From: an uncultured Candidatus Pelagibacter sp.
GTDB taxonomy: Bacteria > Pseudomonadota > Alphaproteobacteria > Pelagibacterales > Pelagibacteraceae
Direction of reading: 5' to 3'
Assembly: GCA_905616395.1 (NCBI GenBank)
Contig: CAJQSQ010000041.1
Coordinates: forward strand, 1 to 38,248
DNA: 38,248 nt
Numbering within the stretch: the first letter of the stretch is position 1; each line of letters opens with the position of its first letter. Below, one piece after another: positions 7,771 through 15,962 of this stretch. The notes beneath the pieces were generated by a model. That model searched no databases. It was not told the origin of the DNA and saw nothing but the letters and a program-made list of their open reading frames with translations. A program made the position numbers and the translations under genes.

Positions 7771-8849
7771 TGAATTTAGTTGGTGAAAACTTATCGTACA
7801 AATTGACTGAAGAACTTCAGCTAAGAAAAATCTCTTTTAATTTTGAAAAAGGTAAATTGTATACAATTTTGGGAAGAACACTTTCTGGAAAAACTACCTT
7901 ATTAAAAACAATAGCAGGGCTACTTATGCCAGATAGTGGATCAATGAGATTTGAAGATAAGAATTTTTTAGAGATACCCGTATGGAAAAGAAACATAGCT
8001 ATGGTTTATCAACAATTTATTAACTACCCACATTTAAATGTTTTTGAAAATATTGCGTTCCCATTAAAACAAAGAGGTTTAGATATCAAAAAAATTAATG
8101 ATGAAGTTTTTAAATCTCTTAAATTAGTAGGATTAGAGGGATATGAAAAAAGAAAAATCCAAGAATTATCAGGTGGTCAGCAACAAAGAGTATCAGTTGC
8201 AAGGTCACTTGTAAAAAATGCAAAGATTTTACTGCTTGATGAGCCATTAGTTAATTTGGACTACAAGTTAAGAGAGCAGTTAAGAGAAGAATTTAAAAAT
8301 ATATTTGTTAATGGTTTATCAAAGGAAAGTATCGTAATTTTTTCGACAACAGATCCCAGGGAAGCAATGGAACTTAATGGTGAAGTTATTGTTCTTGATG
8401 AAGGTAGAGTGCTGCAAGTAGGAGCAGCAAAAGAAATATTTGAAAACCCCAAAGATTTAAAGGTTGCTGCTATTTCAAATGACCCACCTATGAATATTTT
8501 GAAAGCTGACCTAGGTTCTAATAAAATAAAATTTGAAGATATTGAAATAGATATTCCAAATCATTTATCTAAATTAACAAATAAGAATTTTAATTTTGGT
8601 ATAAGAGCGTCTGATATTGAATTGAATGATAATGGCTTTGAATTTGAAGTGGAGCTTGCAGAAATTAGCGGTTCAGAAACTTTACTACACCTTACAAGGG
8701 GAAATTTAAAAATTATAACTAGTATAGAGGAAGTGATGGATTTTAAAATTCGTGATAAAGTTAAAATTAACTTTAAATCCAATAGAGCTTATGCATTCGA
8801 TGAAGTTGGAAATTTAGCTTCATCACCATTTAGAGGTGGTAATGTCTAA
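7770..8849 (+). CDS. ABC transporter ATPase 1 (GlpS-like, with non-consensus Walker A and H-switch)
   Basis: A 359-residue importer ATPase: nucleotide-binding domain (about 1-235) plus a C-terminal TOBE-like regulatory domain. The signature motif is canonical (LSGGQQQR, 133-140), as is Walker B (ILLLDEP). Walker A deviates (GRTLSGKT, 35-42; the second Gly of GxxGxGK is Leu). The H-switch His is Thr194 (STTDPREAM). The NIAMVYQQFINYP and NLDYKLREQLREE segments match what I know of rhizobial GlpS from the glycerol importer. It forms a heterodimer with the next ATPase, whose defects are complementary. Its gene overlaps that gene by 8 nt. Confidence 0.87.
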   Translation: MNLVGENLSYKLTEELQLRKISFNFEKGKLYTILGRTLSGKTTLLKTIAGLLMPDSGSMRFEDKNFLEIPVWKRNIAMVYQQFINYPHLNVFENIAFPLKQRGLDIKKINDEVFKSLKLVGLEGYEKRKIQELSGGQQQRVSVARSLVKNAKILLLDEPLVNLDYKLREQLREEFKNIFVNGLSKESIVIFSTTDPREAMELNGEVIVLDEGRVLQVGAAKEIFENPKDLKVAAISNDPPMNILKADLGSNKIKFEDIEIDIPNHLSKLTNKNFNFGIRASDIELNDNGFEFEVELAEISGSETLLHLTRGNLKIITSIEEVMDFKIRDKVKINFKSNRAYAFDEVGNLASSPFRGGNV

Positions 8850-9915
8850 AATTAATTTAAATAAAATATCTCACTCATATAATCCAAATGATCCTAATCC
8901 GACTTATGCATTAAATCCATTCTCGATGGTTTGGGAAGATGGAAAAAGATATGCAATTTTAGGACCATCTGGGTGTGGAAAAACAACGATGTTAAATATT
9001 GTGTCAGGTTTAGTAAGACCCTCATCAGGAAAAATACTATTTGATGAAAAAGATGTTACTGATCTTAAAACTGAGAGTAGGAACATTGCACAAGTATTTC
9101 AATTTCCAGTTATCTACAGCACTATGACAGTGTATGATAATTTAGCTTTCCCTTTGAGATGTAGAAATTTTTCTCAAGAAATAGTGGAAGAAAGGGTTAA
9201 CTCTGTGGCTGAAACGTTAAATTTAAAATCTTTTTTAAAATTACCGGCTAGAAAACTTACTGCTGATCAAAAACAATTGATTTCACTTGGTAGAGGGCTT
9301 GTAAGAGAAGATGTTGCTGCAGTATTAATGGATGAGCCATTAACAGTTATAGACCCTGATCTAAAATTTAAATTAAGAAGAAATCTCAAGGAAATAAACG
9401 AGAAATATAAAACAACTCTTGTTTATGTAACTCACGATCAAAATGAAGCTATGACTTTTGCAGATAATATAATAGTTATGAGTGAAGGTGAGGTGGTTCA
9501 AACAGGAACTCCTAAAGAATTATTTGAAAGACCAAAAACTACTTTTGTTGGATATTTTATAGGATCTCCTGCGATGAATTTATTTGAATCAGAAACTTCA
9601 TCAAATAATAGTGTTAAAATTAATGATACTTTGATTAAAACAAGTACAGATTTGTCAAAATTAAAAAATAATAAAGTTAAATTAGGTATAAGATCTGAAT
9701 TTATAAAGATAGCTGAAAATCAAAAAGAGAATGTTATTAGTGTTGATGTGGAAAAAGTAGAAGACCTTGGAAATTATAAACTATTAACTGCTAAGATGGG
9801 TAACCTTACAATTAAGTCTAAAATAAATAGAGAAACTGAAGTTTCATCAGAAAAGGTAAACCTTTATATCCCTCCAGAGAAATGTTGCGTGTATGAAGAT
9901 GAAAAATTAATATAG
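8842..9915 (+). CDS. ABC transporter ATPase 2 (GlpT-like, with non-consensus signature motif)
   Basis: A 357-residue ATPase with a nucleotide-binding domain and C-terminal TOBE-like domain. Walker A is canonical (GPSGCGKT, 41-48), Walker B is AVLMDEP and the H-switch is intact (VTHD, His198). The signature LSGGQ is replaced by LTADQ (139-143). NIAQVFQFPVIY and LTADQKQ match what I know of rhizobial GlpT. The ATG at 8842 is preferred to an in-frame GTG at 8836; it overlaps the end of ATPase 1 (ATGTCTAA). With ATPase 1 it would make one complete ATP site and one degenerate site. It is the last gene of the importer operon. Confidence 0.87.
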   Translation: MSKINLNKISHSYNPNDPNPTYALNPFSMVWEDGKRYAILGPSGCGKTTMLNIVSGLVRPSSGKILFDEKDVTDLKTESRNIAQVFQFPVIYSTMTVYDNLAFPLRCRNFSQEIVEERVNSVAETLNLKSFLKLPARKLTADQKQLISLGRGLVREDVAAVLMDEPLTVIDPDLKFKLRRNLKEINEKYKTTLVYVTHDQNEAMTFADNIIVMSEGEVVQTGTPKELFERPKTTFVGYFIGSPAMNLFESETSSNNSVKINDTLIKTSTDLSKLKNNKVKLGIRSEFIKIAENQKENVISVDVEKVEDLGNYKLLTAKMGNLTIKSKINRETEVSSEKVNLYIPPEKCCVYEDEKLI

Positions 9916-9991
9916 ATAGACTTAAAAAACCCATTATTTGCATGCTTATTTCCCGTATCTATTAAGTCATCAGCTAAGGTATAGTTAAATT

Positions 9992-10042
9992 ATGAATTTT
10001 AGACTAACCAAACTCAAAGAAAAATTATTTCCACTGGATTAA
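9992..10042 (+). CDS. Possible 16-residue upstream ORF before the unknown gene at 10045
   Basis: An ATG at 9992 opens a 16-codon frame, MNFRLTKLKEKLFPLD, ending in TAA at 10040-10042, two bases before the ATG at 10045 and in a different frame. It could be a leader peptide that couples translation to the next gene, or chance. No strong ribosome-binding site is visible. The rest of the 9916-10044 gap shows only a GACTTAA/TTAAGTC dyad (9919-9925 and 9962-9968) with a long loop. Confidence 0.2.
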   Translation: MNFRLTKLKEKLFPLD

Positions 10043-10044
10043 AC

Positions 10045-10551
10045 ATGATTCCAAATGTTATTAAAAAACTTAATTTAAGTGCTGAAGATCTAAAAAGACA
10101 AAAAAATATAATTAGCAAATTAAACCTAGCAAAACTTCCATTTGATATATCACCGGATAGAATGTGTGCTCTTAATTTAGAAATGGCCAGACATTCAAGT
10201 GCTGTCTTAAAATACCAAGAGGATAAATCTGGTATTAAATGGATTTTTTCTTCAATAAAAAAATATAAAGTTTTCTTAATAATATTTGAATCAAATGAGT
10301 TAGGAGAAGAGATATATAAAGAAAAAATTTCTAGCAAGCTACCAGAATATTCTTATAAAACAGTTGCTCAAATAGTTGATGATGGAGTAAAAAAAAACTT
10401 TTTCATTAAATTGGAAGCAAGAGCAAAAACAACAAAAGATTTAAAAATTAGGAATGTTAGACCTTCAGAAGAAGTTATTATTGAATTTATAAATTGGAAA
10501 ATTGACTTACTGGCTTCTTTAATGAAATTCAAAAAAGATTTAATCAATTAG
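10045..10551 (+). CDS. Unknown protein, possible winged-helix (MarR-like) regulator
   Basis: A 168-residue, Lys-rich, soluble protein with no signal peptide and no family I can name with confidence. The stretch SYKTVAQIVDDGVKKNFFIK (about 109-128) resembles a recognition helix leading into a wing, and KTTKDLKIRNVRPSEEVIIE (about 133-152) resembles the wing and post-wing helix of MarR-like proteins (the pattern 'K-I-R-N-x-R-P-S-E-E'). A DNA-binding role is therefore plausible but unproven. It stands alone between the importer operon and the leftward HupE-type gene, possibly read with the importer (129-nt gap). Confidence 0.6.
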   Translation: MIPNVIKKLNLSAEDLKRQKNIISKLNLAKLPFDISPDRMCALNLEMARHSSAVLKYQEDKSGIKWIFSSIKKYKVFLIIFESNELGEEIYKEKISSKLPEYSYKTVAQIVDDGVKKNFFIKLEARAKTTKDLKIRNVRPSEEVIIEFINWKIDLLASLMKFKKDLIN

Positions 10552-10574
10552 GGTTAGTGCAATACCAACCCTAA
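10548..10574. terminator. Hairpin after the unknown gene, in the convergent gap
   Basis: TTAGGGTT (10548-10555) pairs with AACCCTAA (10567-10574), overlapping the stop codon of the unknown gene. The right arm can also pair with AGGGT at 10579-10583 (ACCCT at 10568-10572), so two exclusive hairpins are possible. Only a weak T-rich tail follows. It lies in the 119-bp gap between two converging genes, where a bidirectional terminator would be expected; the rest of the gap shows nothing else. Confidence 0.35.
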
Positions 10575-10670
10575 ATTAAGGGTCTTTATTAATATTAATT
10601 AAGTGTTGTTTATTTTAAAAAAAATGGATTTAAAACTAGAATTACTTCCGGTAATTTTTTGTGCAAAATA

Positions 10671-11828
10671 TTAAAAAAATAATCTTTGGATAAACCAATA
10701 AAAGCCAATGGACGCAATAATGATTGAAATCGGTTTAGTAACTCTATTTCGGTACCATGATTTTTTTTGGAACAATAGTGCAATTAAAATATATGACAAA
10801 ATAATTACACTGATTTGACCAAGTTCAACTCCAACATTAAAAGAAATTAAACTTGAAATAAATAGGTTTGTAGAAATTCCAATTTCATTTAAAACTCCTG
10901 CAAAACCCAAACCATGAAGTAGACCAAAAATAAAAATTATATAAGGTCTTGTTCTTCTTATATTTTCAGTAAACAAATTTTCAACTGCTATAAAGCAAAT
11001 AGATAGAGCAATGATTGGTTCAATAATAATTGCTGGAATTGTTATTATTTTTAGTGCACCCAAGAACAAAGTAATTGTGTGAGCTAAAGTAAAAATTGAA
11101 ATTTGTAAAACTAAAGGCCTTAGTTTTGAAGATAAAAGAAATAGCGCTAGTACAAATAAAATGTGATCTAAACCTTTTGGTATAATGTGCTTAAATCCTA
11201 GCAAGGTATATTCTTTAACATTTTGAAAAAGTCCCACCTCTGTTTTATTCTTTATACTAAACCATTTAGATTTTTTACCGCCCTCAATCAATTCAGTATA
11301 GAGAGGTTTATTATGAATTGAATTAATACGTAAAATAATTGATCCTAAATTTTTATCCCAATAAAATTTAAATCGTTCTTCTTTAATATTTTGAATATCA
11401 AATGTAACAATAGTGTCTCTAATTATGTCAGTATTACCCACTTCTGGTATGACTACGCTTATCAAGGTTAAGTTTAAATTTGAAATATTGGATGTGAAAT
11501 TAATTTTATTACCAAAATTTTTGATCTTAGAGTTAAATTGATTTAGTAAAATTACTGGTCTCATCCTTCTTAAATCCTGATATTCCTCAGATTTTTCAGA
11601 CTCTTCTGTATTAGAATGTTTTGTTTCTATACCCGCAATAATAGCTTCTAAATTTAATTGGATTGATAGCTTTGCGTTTATGATATTATCTTTCTCATAA
11701 ATATTAAGATTTGCAATTGCTGGACGCAGTTCGTGAGCATAAGATGATTTAATAAAGAATAGTATGAATATAAATATCTTAAAAAACATTAATTTATTAA
11801 AGCAGTTTTTATGTTTTTTTGTAATCAT
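10671..11828 (-). CDS. HupE/UreJ-type exported membrane protein (putative metal or gas-linked transport)
   Basis: About 385 residues: signal peptide, a periplasmic domain of about 170 residues, then six to seven membrane helices. The membrane part carries KGLDHILFVLALFLLSS and GLLHGLGFAGVL, hallmarks of the HupE/UreJ_2 group, with His residues inside helices. HupE/UreJ relatives are associated with nickel or other metal uptake. After predicted cleavage (SSYA) the mature protein would begin HELRPA. The start is uncertain: 11828 is chosen because AAGAAG lies upstream and the start is Lys-rich; 11789 also works, and the longest frame reaches 11909. Its 5' end overlaps the 5' end of the divergent DUF4198-type gene. 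The metal is not known. Confidence 0.72.
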   Translation of the reverse strand: MITKKHKNCFNKLMFFKIFIFILFFIKSSYAHELRPAIANLNIYEKDNIINAKLSIQLNLEAIIAGIETKHSNTEESEKSEEYQDLRRMRPVILLNQFNSKIKNFGNKINFTSNISNLNLTLISVVIPEVGNTDIIRDTIVTFDIQNIKEERFKFYWDKNLGSIILRINSIHNKPLYTELIEGGKKSKWFSIKNKTEVGLFQNVKEYTLLGFKHIIPKGLDHILFVLALFLLSSKLRPLVLQISIFTLAHTITLFLGALKIITIPAIIIEPIIALSICFIAVENLFTENIRRTRPYIIFIFGLLHGLGFAGVLNEIGISTNLFISSLISFNVGVELGQISVIILSYILIALLFQKKSWYRNRVTKPISIIIASIGFYWFIQRLFF

Positions 11829-12591
11829 ATTTTTAGTTACTTCTTTAAAAATTAAAGTACATGCACATGAGCTATGGCTTGAACCAATTAATTTTAATTT
11901 TAATAACAAGGAATTATTTAAAACTAATATTAATATTGGTCAAGATTTTATGGGTTCTCCTTTTGGATTTTATAGCCCAAATAAAAAAAGTCTATATTTA
12001 GAAAATAGAAATGAAGTAACGAAATTATCACAGAGAGATGGAGATTTTCCAGCAATTCAAATGTTAATTTCAGAGCAAGGTTTCCATATTTTAAACTATG
12101 AAACAAATAATGAATTCTTAAAATATGAGTCTGTTGAAAAATTTGAAGATTTTATAAAAGAACAGGGCCTTCAAAACACTATAAATAAGCTTGATAGAAA
12201 TAAAATTCCTACAGAAAATTATAGAAGGTTTGCAAAAGTTCTAATTACCGATGGAAATGAAGGTTTTTTTATTCAAAAAACGAAATTAGATTTTGAGATT
12301 ATTGCTTTGAGCGCACCTTACGAACTTAATAATAGTTTTTTTGAATTTCAACTTTTTGAAAAAAAAAAACCCTTAGGAAATTGGCAAATTACTATTTTTA
12401 GTAAAGATGAAAATAATACTTATAAAAAAAAAATCAAAACAAACTCAAATGGAGTAGGAAAAATAAGAACTATTGAAAATAGAACTTATTTATTAAGTGC
12501 TGTTAAGTTAAATAAAACAAATTATTTGCAAAAACTAAAATTTAAATCTGACTGGTTTAGTTTATGGGCAAGCCTAGTGATAAAAAAATAA
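11764..12591 (+). CDS. DUF4198-type exported protein with N-terminal HEL motif
   Basis: A 275-residue protein with a signal peptide (long hydrophobic stretch FLCFFVIIFLVTS, cleavage near KVHA). The predicted mature start is HELWLEP, as in DUF4198 proteins, some of which accompany nickel/cobalt transport (NikK-like); there the N-terminal His can help bind the metal. The rest is beta-rich and soluble, with a C-terminal region (ENNTYKKKIKTNSNGVGKI) resembling a carboxypeptidase-regulatory-like/Ig-type fold. It is divergent from, and overlaps the head of, the HupE-type gene, whose mature product also starts HEL. Joint periplasmic metal handling is the likeliest role. Confidence 0.7.
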   Translation: MNINILKNINLLKQFLCFFVIIFLVTSLKIKVHAHELWLEPINFNFNNKELFKTNINIGQDFMGSPFGFYSPNKKSLYLENRNEVTKLSQRDGDFPAIQMLISEQGFHILNYETNNEFLKYESVEKFEDFIKEQGLQNTINKLDRNKIPTENYRRFAKVLITDGNEGFFIQKTKLDFEIIALSAPYELNNSFFEFQLFEKKKPLGNWQITIFSKDENNTYKKKIKTNSNGVGKIRTIENRTYLLSAVKLNKTNYLQKLKFKSDWFSLWASLVIKK

Positions 12592-12703
12592 AATATCTTA
12601 ATACACTTATTGGTTGTGTACATCTTTGTCCTTAGCTAAATTTTACATATAAACAATGCTTATTTGACAGCTTGGAGTTAAATATTCCGTAGACAGCCAT
12701 ATC

Positions 12704-12730
12704 TAACTGTGAGTAATATAACACCAGTTA
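12704..12730. promoter_or_regulatory. Inverted repeat upstream of the TRAP operon
   Basis: TAACTG (12704-12709) and CAGTTA (12725-12730) form a perfect dyad, extendable by TG/CA with one bulged base, about 30 nt upstream of the DctP start. It may be an operator or a leader hairpin. The remaining gap (12592-12759) has a TTGACA at 12664-12669 without a well-spaced -10, and GGGAGAGA at 12749-12756 as the DctP ribosome-binding site. Confidence 0.3.
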
Positions 12731-12759
12731 ATTAACTAATATAATAAGGGAGAGACATA

Positions 12760-13920
12760 ATGATTAAAGATAAAAAATCATTAAAGAATTCAACGTCTTC
12801 AAGACGTAAGTTCTTTAAGACTGCTGCTAAAGCCGGTGCTGTAGCCGCAGCTACTGTTGCAATGCCAAATATTGCAACTGCAGGAGCTCACGCTACTGTA
12901 TTAAAAATGCAAGCTGCTTGGCCTTCAGGAGCAAACATCTTTTTTGAGATGGCACAAGACTATTGTAACATGGTTAGCGACATGTCTGGTGGATCACTTA
13001 AAATTGATCTTCAGCCTGTTAACTCAATTGTTAAAACTTCGGAAATCGGAGCAGCGGTAAGTGATGGAATAGTTGATATGGGTCACTGGGTGACTGCATA
13101 TTGGTATGGTAAAAACGCTGCAGCTTCACTTTTTGGAACTGGTCCTTCATACGGAATGTCATCTCAAGAAGTTATGGGATGGATGGAACGTGGTGGTGGA
13201 AGAAAATTATATGAAGAAGCAGTAGCTAGTGTTGGATATAACTACACTGGATTCTTTCATATGCCTATGCCAGCACAACCTTTCGGTTGGTTTAAAAAGA
13301 ATGTAACTAAAGTATCTGATGTTAAAGGTATGAAGTATAGAACAGTTGGTCTAGCGACTAACGTTTTAACTGCTATGGGAATGGTCGTAAGACAATTACC
13401 AGGTGGTGAAATTCAACCAGCAATGAAAACTGGTTTGATTGATGCTGCAGAGTTTAACAACCCAACATCAGACTCACAGTTTGGAATGCAAGATGTCTCT
13501 AAACACTATCACTTAGGAAGTTTTCACCAATCACAAGAGATGTTTGAAATTCCTATGAATACGAAGAGACTAAAAAGCCTTTCACCTGCTCATCAAGCTA
13601 TCTTAAAAAACGCTGCTTATGCTGCGAATACAGATAACTACTTCAAAGCACTTGTTAGATATTCTGACAGTTTAGCTATGTTGATGAATGAACATAAGGT
13701 TAATGTTTACCAAACGTCTGATGCTATTTTAGCTGAACAGTTAAAAGGTTGGGATAAAATTGTTGGAGAATTCTCTGCTAAAGATGCATTCTTCAAGAAG
13801 GTTATCGACTCTCAAAAAGCATACGCTAAGAAAGTAATGAAGTACTTGCTGATGAATCAGCCTAATTACAAACTAGCTTATGAAAATGAGTTTGGTCCAA
13901 TTGGAAAAGTTAAAATCTAA
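12760..13920 (+). CDS. dctP: TRAP transporter substrate-binding protein DctP, Tat-exported
   Basis: This 386-residue periplasmic binding protein begins with a twin-arginine signal (SSRRKFFKTAAKAGA, cleavage near IATAGAHA). The mature part matches the DctP fold, closest by eye to the TakP/alpha-keto-acid group: an opening LKMQAAWPSGANIFF strand, the DVKGMKYRTVGLATNV segment with the usual carboxylate-binding Arg, and GLIDAAEFNNPTSD in the pocket region. The ligand is therefore probably a small carboxylate. It leads the dctPQM set. A terminator-like hairpin follows it and may limit read-through to the permease genes, giving excess binding protein. Confidence 0.9.
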   Translation: MIKDKKSLKNSTSSRRKFFKTAAKAGAVAAATVAMPNIATAGAHATVLKMQAAWPSGANIFFEMAQDYCNMVSDMSGGSLKIDLQPVNSIVKTSEIGAAVSDGIVDMGHWVTAYWYGKNAAASLFGTGPSYGMSSQEVMGWMERGGGRKLYEEAVASVGYNYTGFFHMPMPAQPFGWFKKNVTKVSDVKGMKYRTVGLATNVLTAMGMVVRQLPGGEIQPAMKTGLIDAAEFNNPTSDSQFGMQDVSKHYHLGSFHQSQEMFEIPMNTKRLKSLSPAHQAILKNAAYAANTDNYFKALVRYSDSLAMLMNEHKVNVYQTSDAILAEQLKGWDKIVGEFSAKDAFFKKVIDSQKAYAKKVMKYLLMNQPNYKLAYENEFGPIGKVKI

Positions 13921-13940
13921 TTAGCTTTTAAATAATTTAA

Positions 13941-13969
13941 AAGAGGGGAGTCTAGGCTCCCCTTTTTTT
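13941..13969 (+). terminator. Terminator-like hairpin between dctP and dctQ
   Basis: AGGGGAG (13944-13950) pairs with CTCCCCT (13957-13963) around a 6-nt loop that can close further with a T-G pair, and is followed directly by a T-run (13963-13969). AAG/TTT extend the stem outward. This is a canonical Rho-independent signal, 20 nt after the dctP stop. Since dctQ and dctM lie just downstream on the same strand, it is likely a partial terminator that sets subunit ratio. Confidence 0.8.
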
Positions 13970-14010
13970 ATAGTACAGTTTTTGAAAAATTAGGGTATTC
14001 TGTTTAAATC

Positions 14011-14598
14011 ATGATGAGAGCTTACATAAAATTTGCTGACACATTAAGCACCTCAATAGGTAAGGCTTTTTCTTGGTGTATTGTTATTTTGATGGGCGGA
14101 ACCTGTTACGAAGTAACAATGGCTTATATATTTAATAAACCAACACTTTGGAATTTTGACTTTAGCATGCAGATGTATGGTGCAATATTAATGATGTCAG
14201 GAGCTTATTGTTTGGCAACGGAATCTCATGTCAGAGGAGATGTGATTTACAGACTATTCAAACCAAGAACACAAGGTTGGATTGATTTAATACTCTATTT
14301 TATTTTCTTTTTTCCTGGTGTAATAGCTTTAGCATTTTACGGATATGAATATGCGGCACTTGCCTGGAAGATAAAAGAAACTAGCTGGAGTAGTCCAGCA
14401 CAGATTAATATTTATATGGCTAAATCTTTGATACCAGCAGCAGGAGTATTCTTAACTATACAAGGGGTTGCTGAGGTCTTTAGGTCAATCATTTGTATTC
14501 AAACTGGACATTGGCCTGCGAGAATGGTTGTTGCAGAAGAAACAGAGCAAATTTTAATGAGAACAGCTCAGGACGAGGATCAAAAAGATGTTATTTAG
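14011..14598 (+). CDS. dctQ: TRAP transporter small permease DctQ
   Basis: A 195-residue inner-membrane protein with four hydrophobic helices, the size and pattern of TRAP small permeases. The conserved segment MMSGAYCLATESHVRGDVIY (about 67-86) matches the DctQ signature (AY-x-L-x2-x2-HVR-x-D). It partners with DctM to pass substrate from DctP into the cytoplasm, driven by a sodium or proton gradient. Its end overlaps the dctM start by 11 nt, so translation is coupled. ATG 14011 and the adjacent ATG 14014 are equally possible starts. Confidence 0.9.
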   Translation: MMRAYIKFADTLSTSIGKAFSWCIVILMGGTCYEVTMAYIFNKPTLWNFDFSMQMYGAILMMSGAYCLATESHVRGDVIYRLFKPRTQGWIDLILYFIFFFPGVIALAFYGYEYAALAWKIKETSWSSPAQINIYMAKSLIPAAGVFLTIQGVAEVFRSIICIQTGHWPARMVVAEETEQILMRTAQDEDQKDVI

Positions 14599-15949
14599 TT
14601 TAACAAATCCAGAAGTGGCCATCTTAATGATGGGGATATTTTTATTTGCAGTACTATTGGGTTTTCCAATTGCATTTACTCTAATGGCGATGGGAATAGG
14701 CTTTGGATATTATGCTTATTATGATCCTGTTTTAATGGATCATATTTTTGATAATAGAATATTTTCATTATTTGTAAAAAACACCTACACAGTTATGGAT
14801 AATAATGTCCTCACTGCAGTCCCGCTCTTTTTATTTATGGGGTATTTAGTTGAAAGAGCTGGAATTGTATCAAAATTATTTTTTGCAATAAGACTTGCAG
14901 CTCATAGATTGCCAGCTTCAATGGCAGTAGCTGCATTAATAACTTGTACTTTATTTTCTACAGCAACTGGAATTATTGGTGCTGTTGTAACCTTAATGGG
15001 CTTACTTGCTTGGCCCGCAATGGTTAAAGCAGGATATGATAAAAAATTTGCATCAGGAGTAATTTGTGCCGGGGGATGTCTGGGTATTTTAATACCACCA
15101 AGCATTATGTTAATTGTTTATTCAGTGATTGCACAATTATCACCTTTAAGATTATTTGCTGCAGCAATTTTCCCAGGACTTTTACTTGCAAGTTTATATA
15201 TAGCTTATGTTGTAATTAGAGCTTGGATAAATCCATCAATTGCACCTAAGCCAGATGCAGCGGACATTCCACCAAGAGCAGAGATTTTAAAAGAAGTACT
15301 AGTTTCTTTTGTCCCTCTTTTTGGGTTAATAATGTTGGTACTTGGAACAATTTTAGCAGGAATAGCAACGCCAGCTGAGGCTGCAGCAGCAGGAGCATTT
15401 GGAGCAATACTCTTATCCTGGTTTTACAAAACTCTTAAGTGGCAAAGTTTTAAAGAATCTGTCTTTCTAACAGCAAAAACCACAGCAATGATCATGTGGT
15501 TATTTATTGGTTCTTGGACCTTTTCTTCAGTCTTTTCTTATTTAGGTGGTCATGAAATTTTTGAACATTTTTTTAAATCAATAGAAATAACAACTTGGCA
15601 ATTCTTAATTATTACACAAATAATAATCTTTCTTTTAGGATGGCCATTAGAATGGACTGAAATCTTAATTATATTTGTTCCAATATTTTTACCGTTGCTT
15701 GAGGTATTTGATGTTAATCCATATTTCTTTGCAATGTTAATCGCTTTGAATTTACAAACATCCTTTTTGACACCACCCATGGCCATGTCTGCCTATTATT
15801 TAAAAGGTGTACAAAAAAATAATGTTGAGTTGATGGAAATATTTGCAGGAATTATGCCATTCTTGGGCATAGTAATATTTGCAATGTTCCTTATGTATAT
15901 GTTTCCAGGTATTGCTTTGTGGCTACCGGAAACATTATTTGCAAACTAG
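14588..15949 (+). CDS. dctM: TRAP transporter large permease DctM
   Basis: This 453-residue, 11-12-helix protein is the transport subunit of the TRAP system. Family hallmarks are present: GFPIAFTLMAMGIGFGYY near the start, VMDNNVLTAVPLFLFMGYLVE, the GCLGILIPPSIMLIVYSVIA segment and AGIATPAEAAAAGAFGA. It starts inside dctQ (11-nt overlap). Thirteen nt after its stop an amidase gene begins on the same strand, hinting that the transported acid may carry an amide or be made from one. Confidence 0.93.
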   Translation: MLFSLTNPEVAILMMGIFLFAVLLGFPIAFTLMAMGIGFGYYAYYDPVLMDHIFDNRIFSLFVKNTYTVMDNNVLTAVPLFLFMGYLVERAGIVSKLFFAIRLAAHRLPASMAVAALITCTLFSTATGIIGAVVTLMGLLAWPAMVKAGYDKKFASGVICAGGCLGILIPPSIMLIVYSVIAQLSPLRLFAAAIFPGLLLASLYIAYVVIRAWINPSIAPKPDAADIPPRAEILKEVLVSFVPLFGLIMLVLGTILAGIATPAEAAAAGAFGAILLSWFYKTLKWQSFKESVFLTAKTTAMIMWLFIGSWTFSSVFSYLGGHEIFEHFFKSIEITTWQFLIITQIIIFLLGWPLEWTEILIIFVPIFLPLLEVFDVNPYFFAMLIALNLQTSFLTPPMAMSAYYLKGVQKNNVELMEIFAGIMPFLGIVIFAMFLMYMFPGIALWLPETLFAN

Positions 15950-15962
15950 GTAATTTAAAATT

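Noticed and set aside
12740..12745. TATAAT box before dctP
   Set aside because: It would place the transcript start on or beside the ribosome-binding site, only about 8 nt from the ATG, with no -35 at the right distance; it is more likely AT-rich chance.
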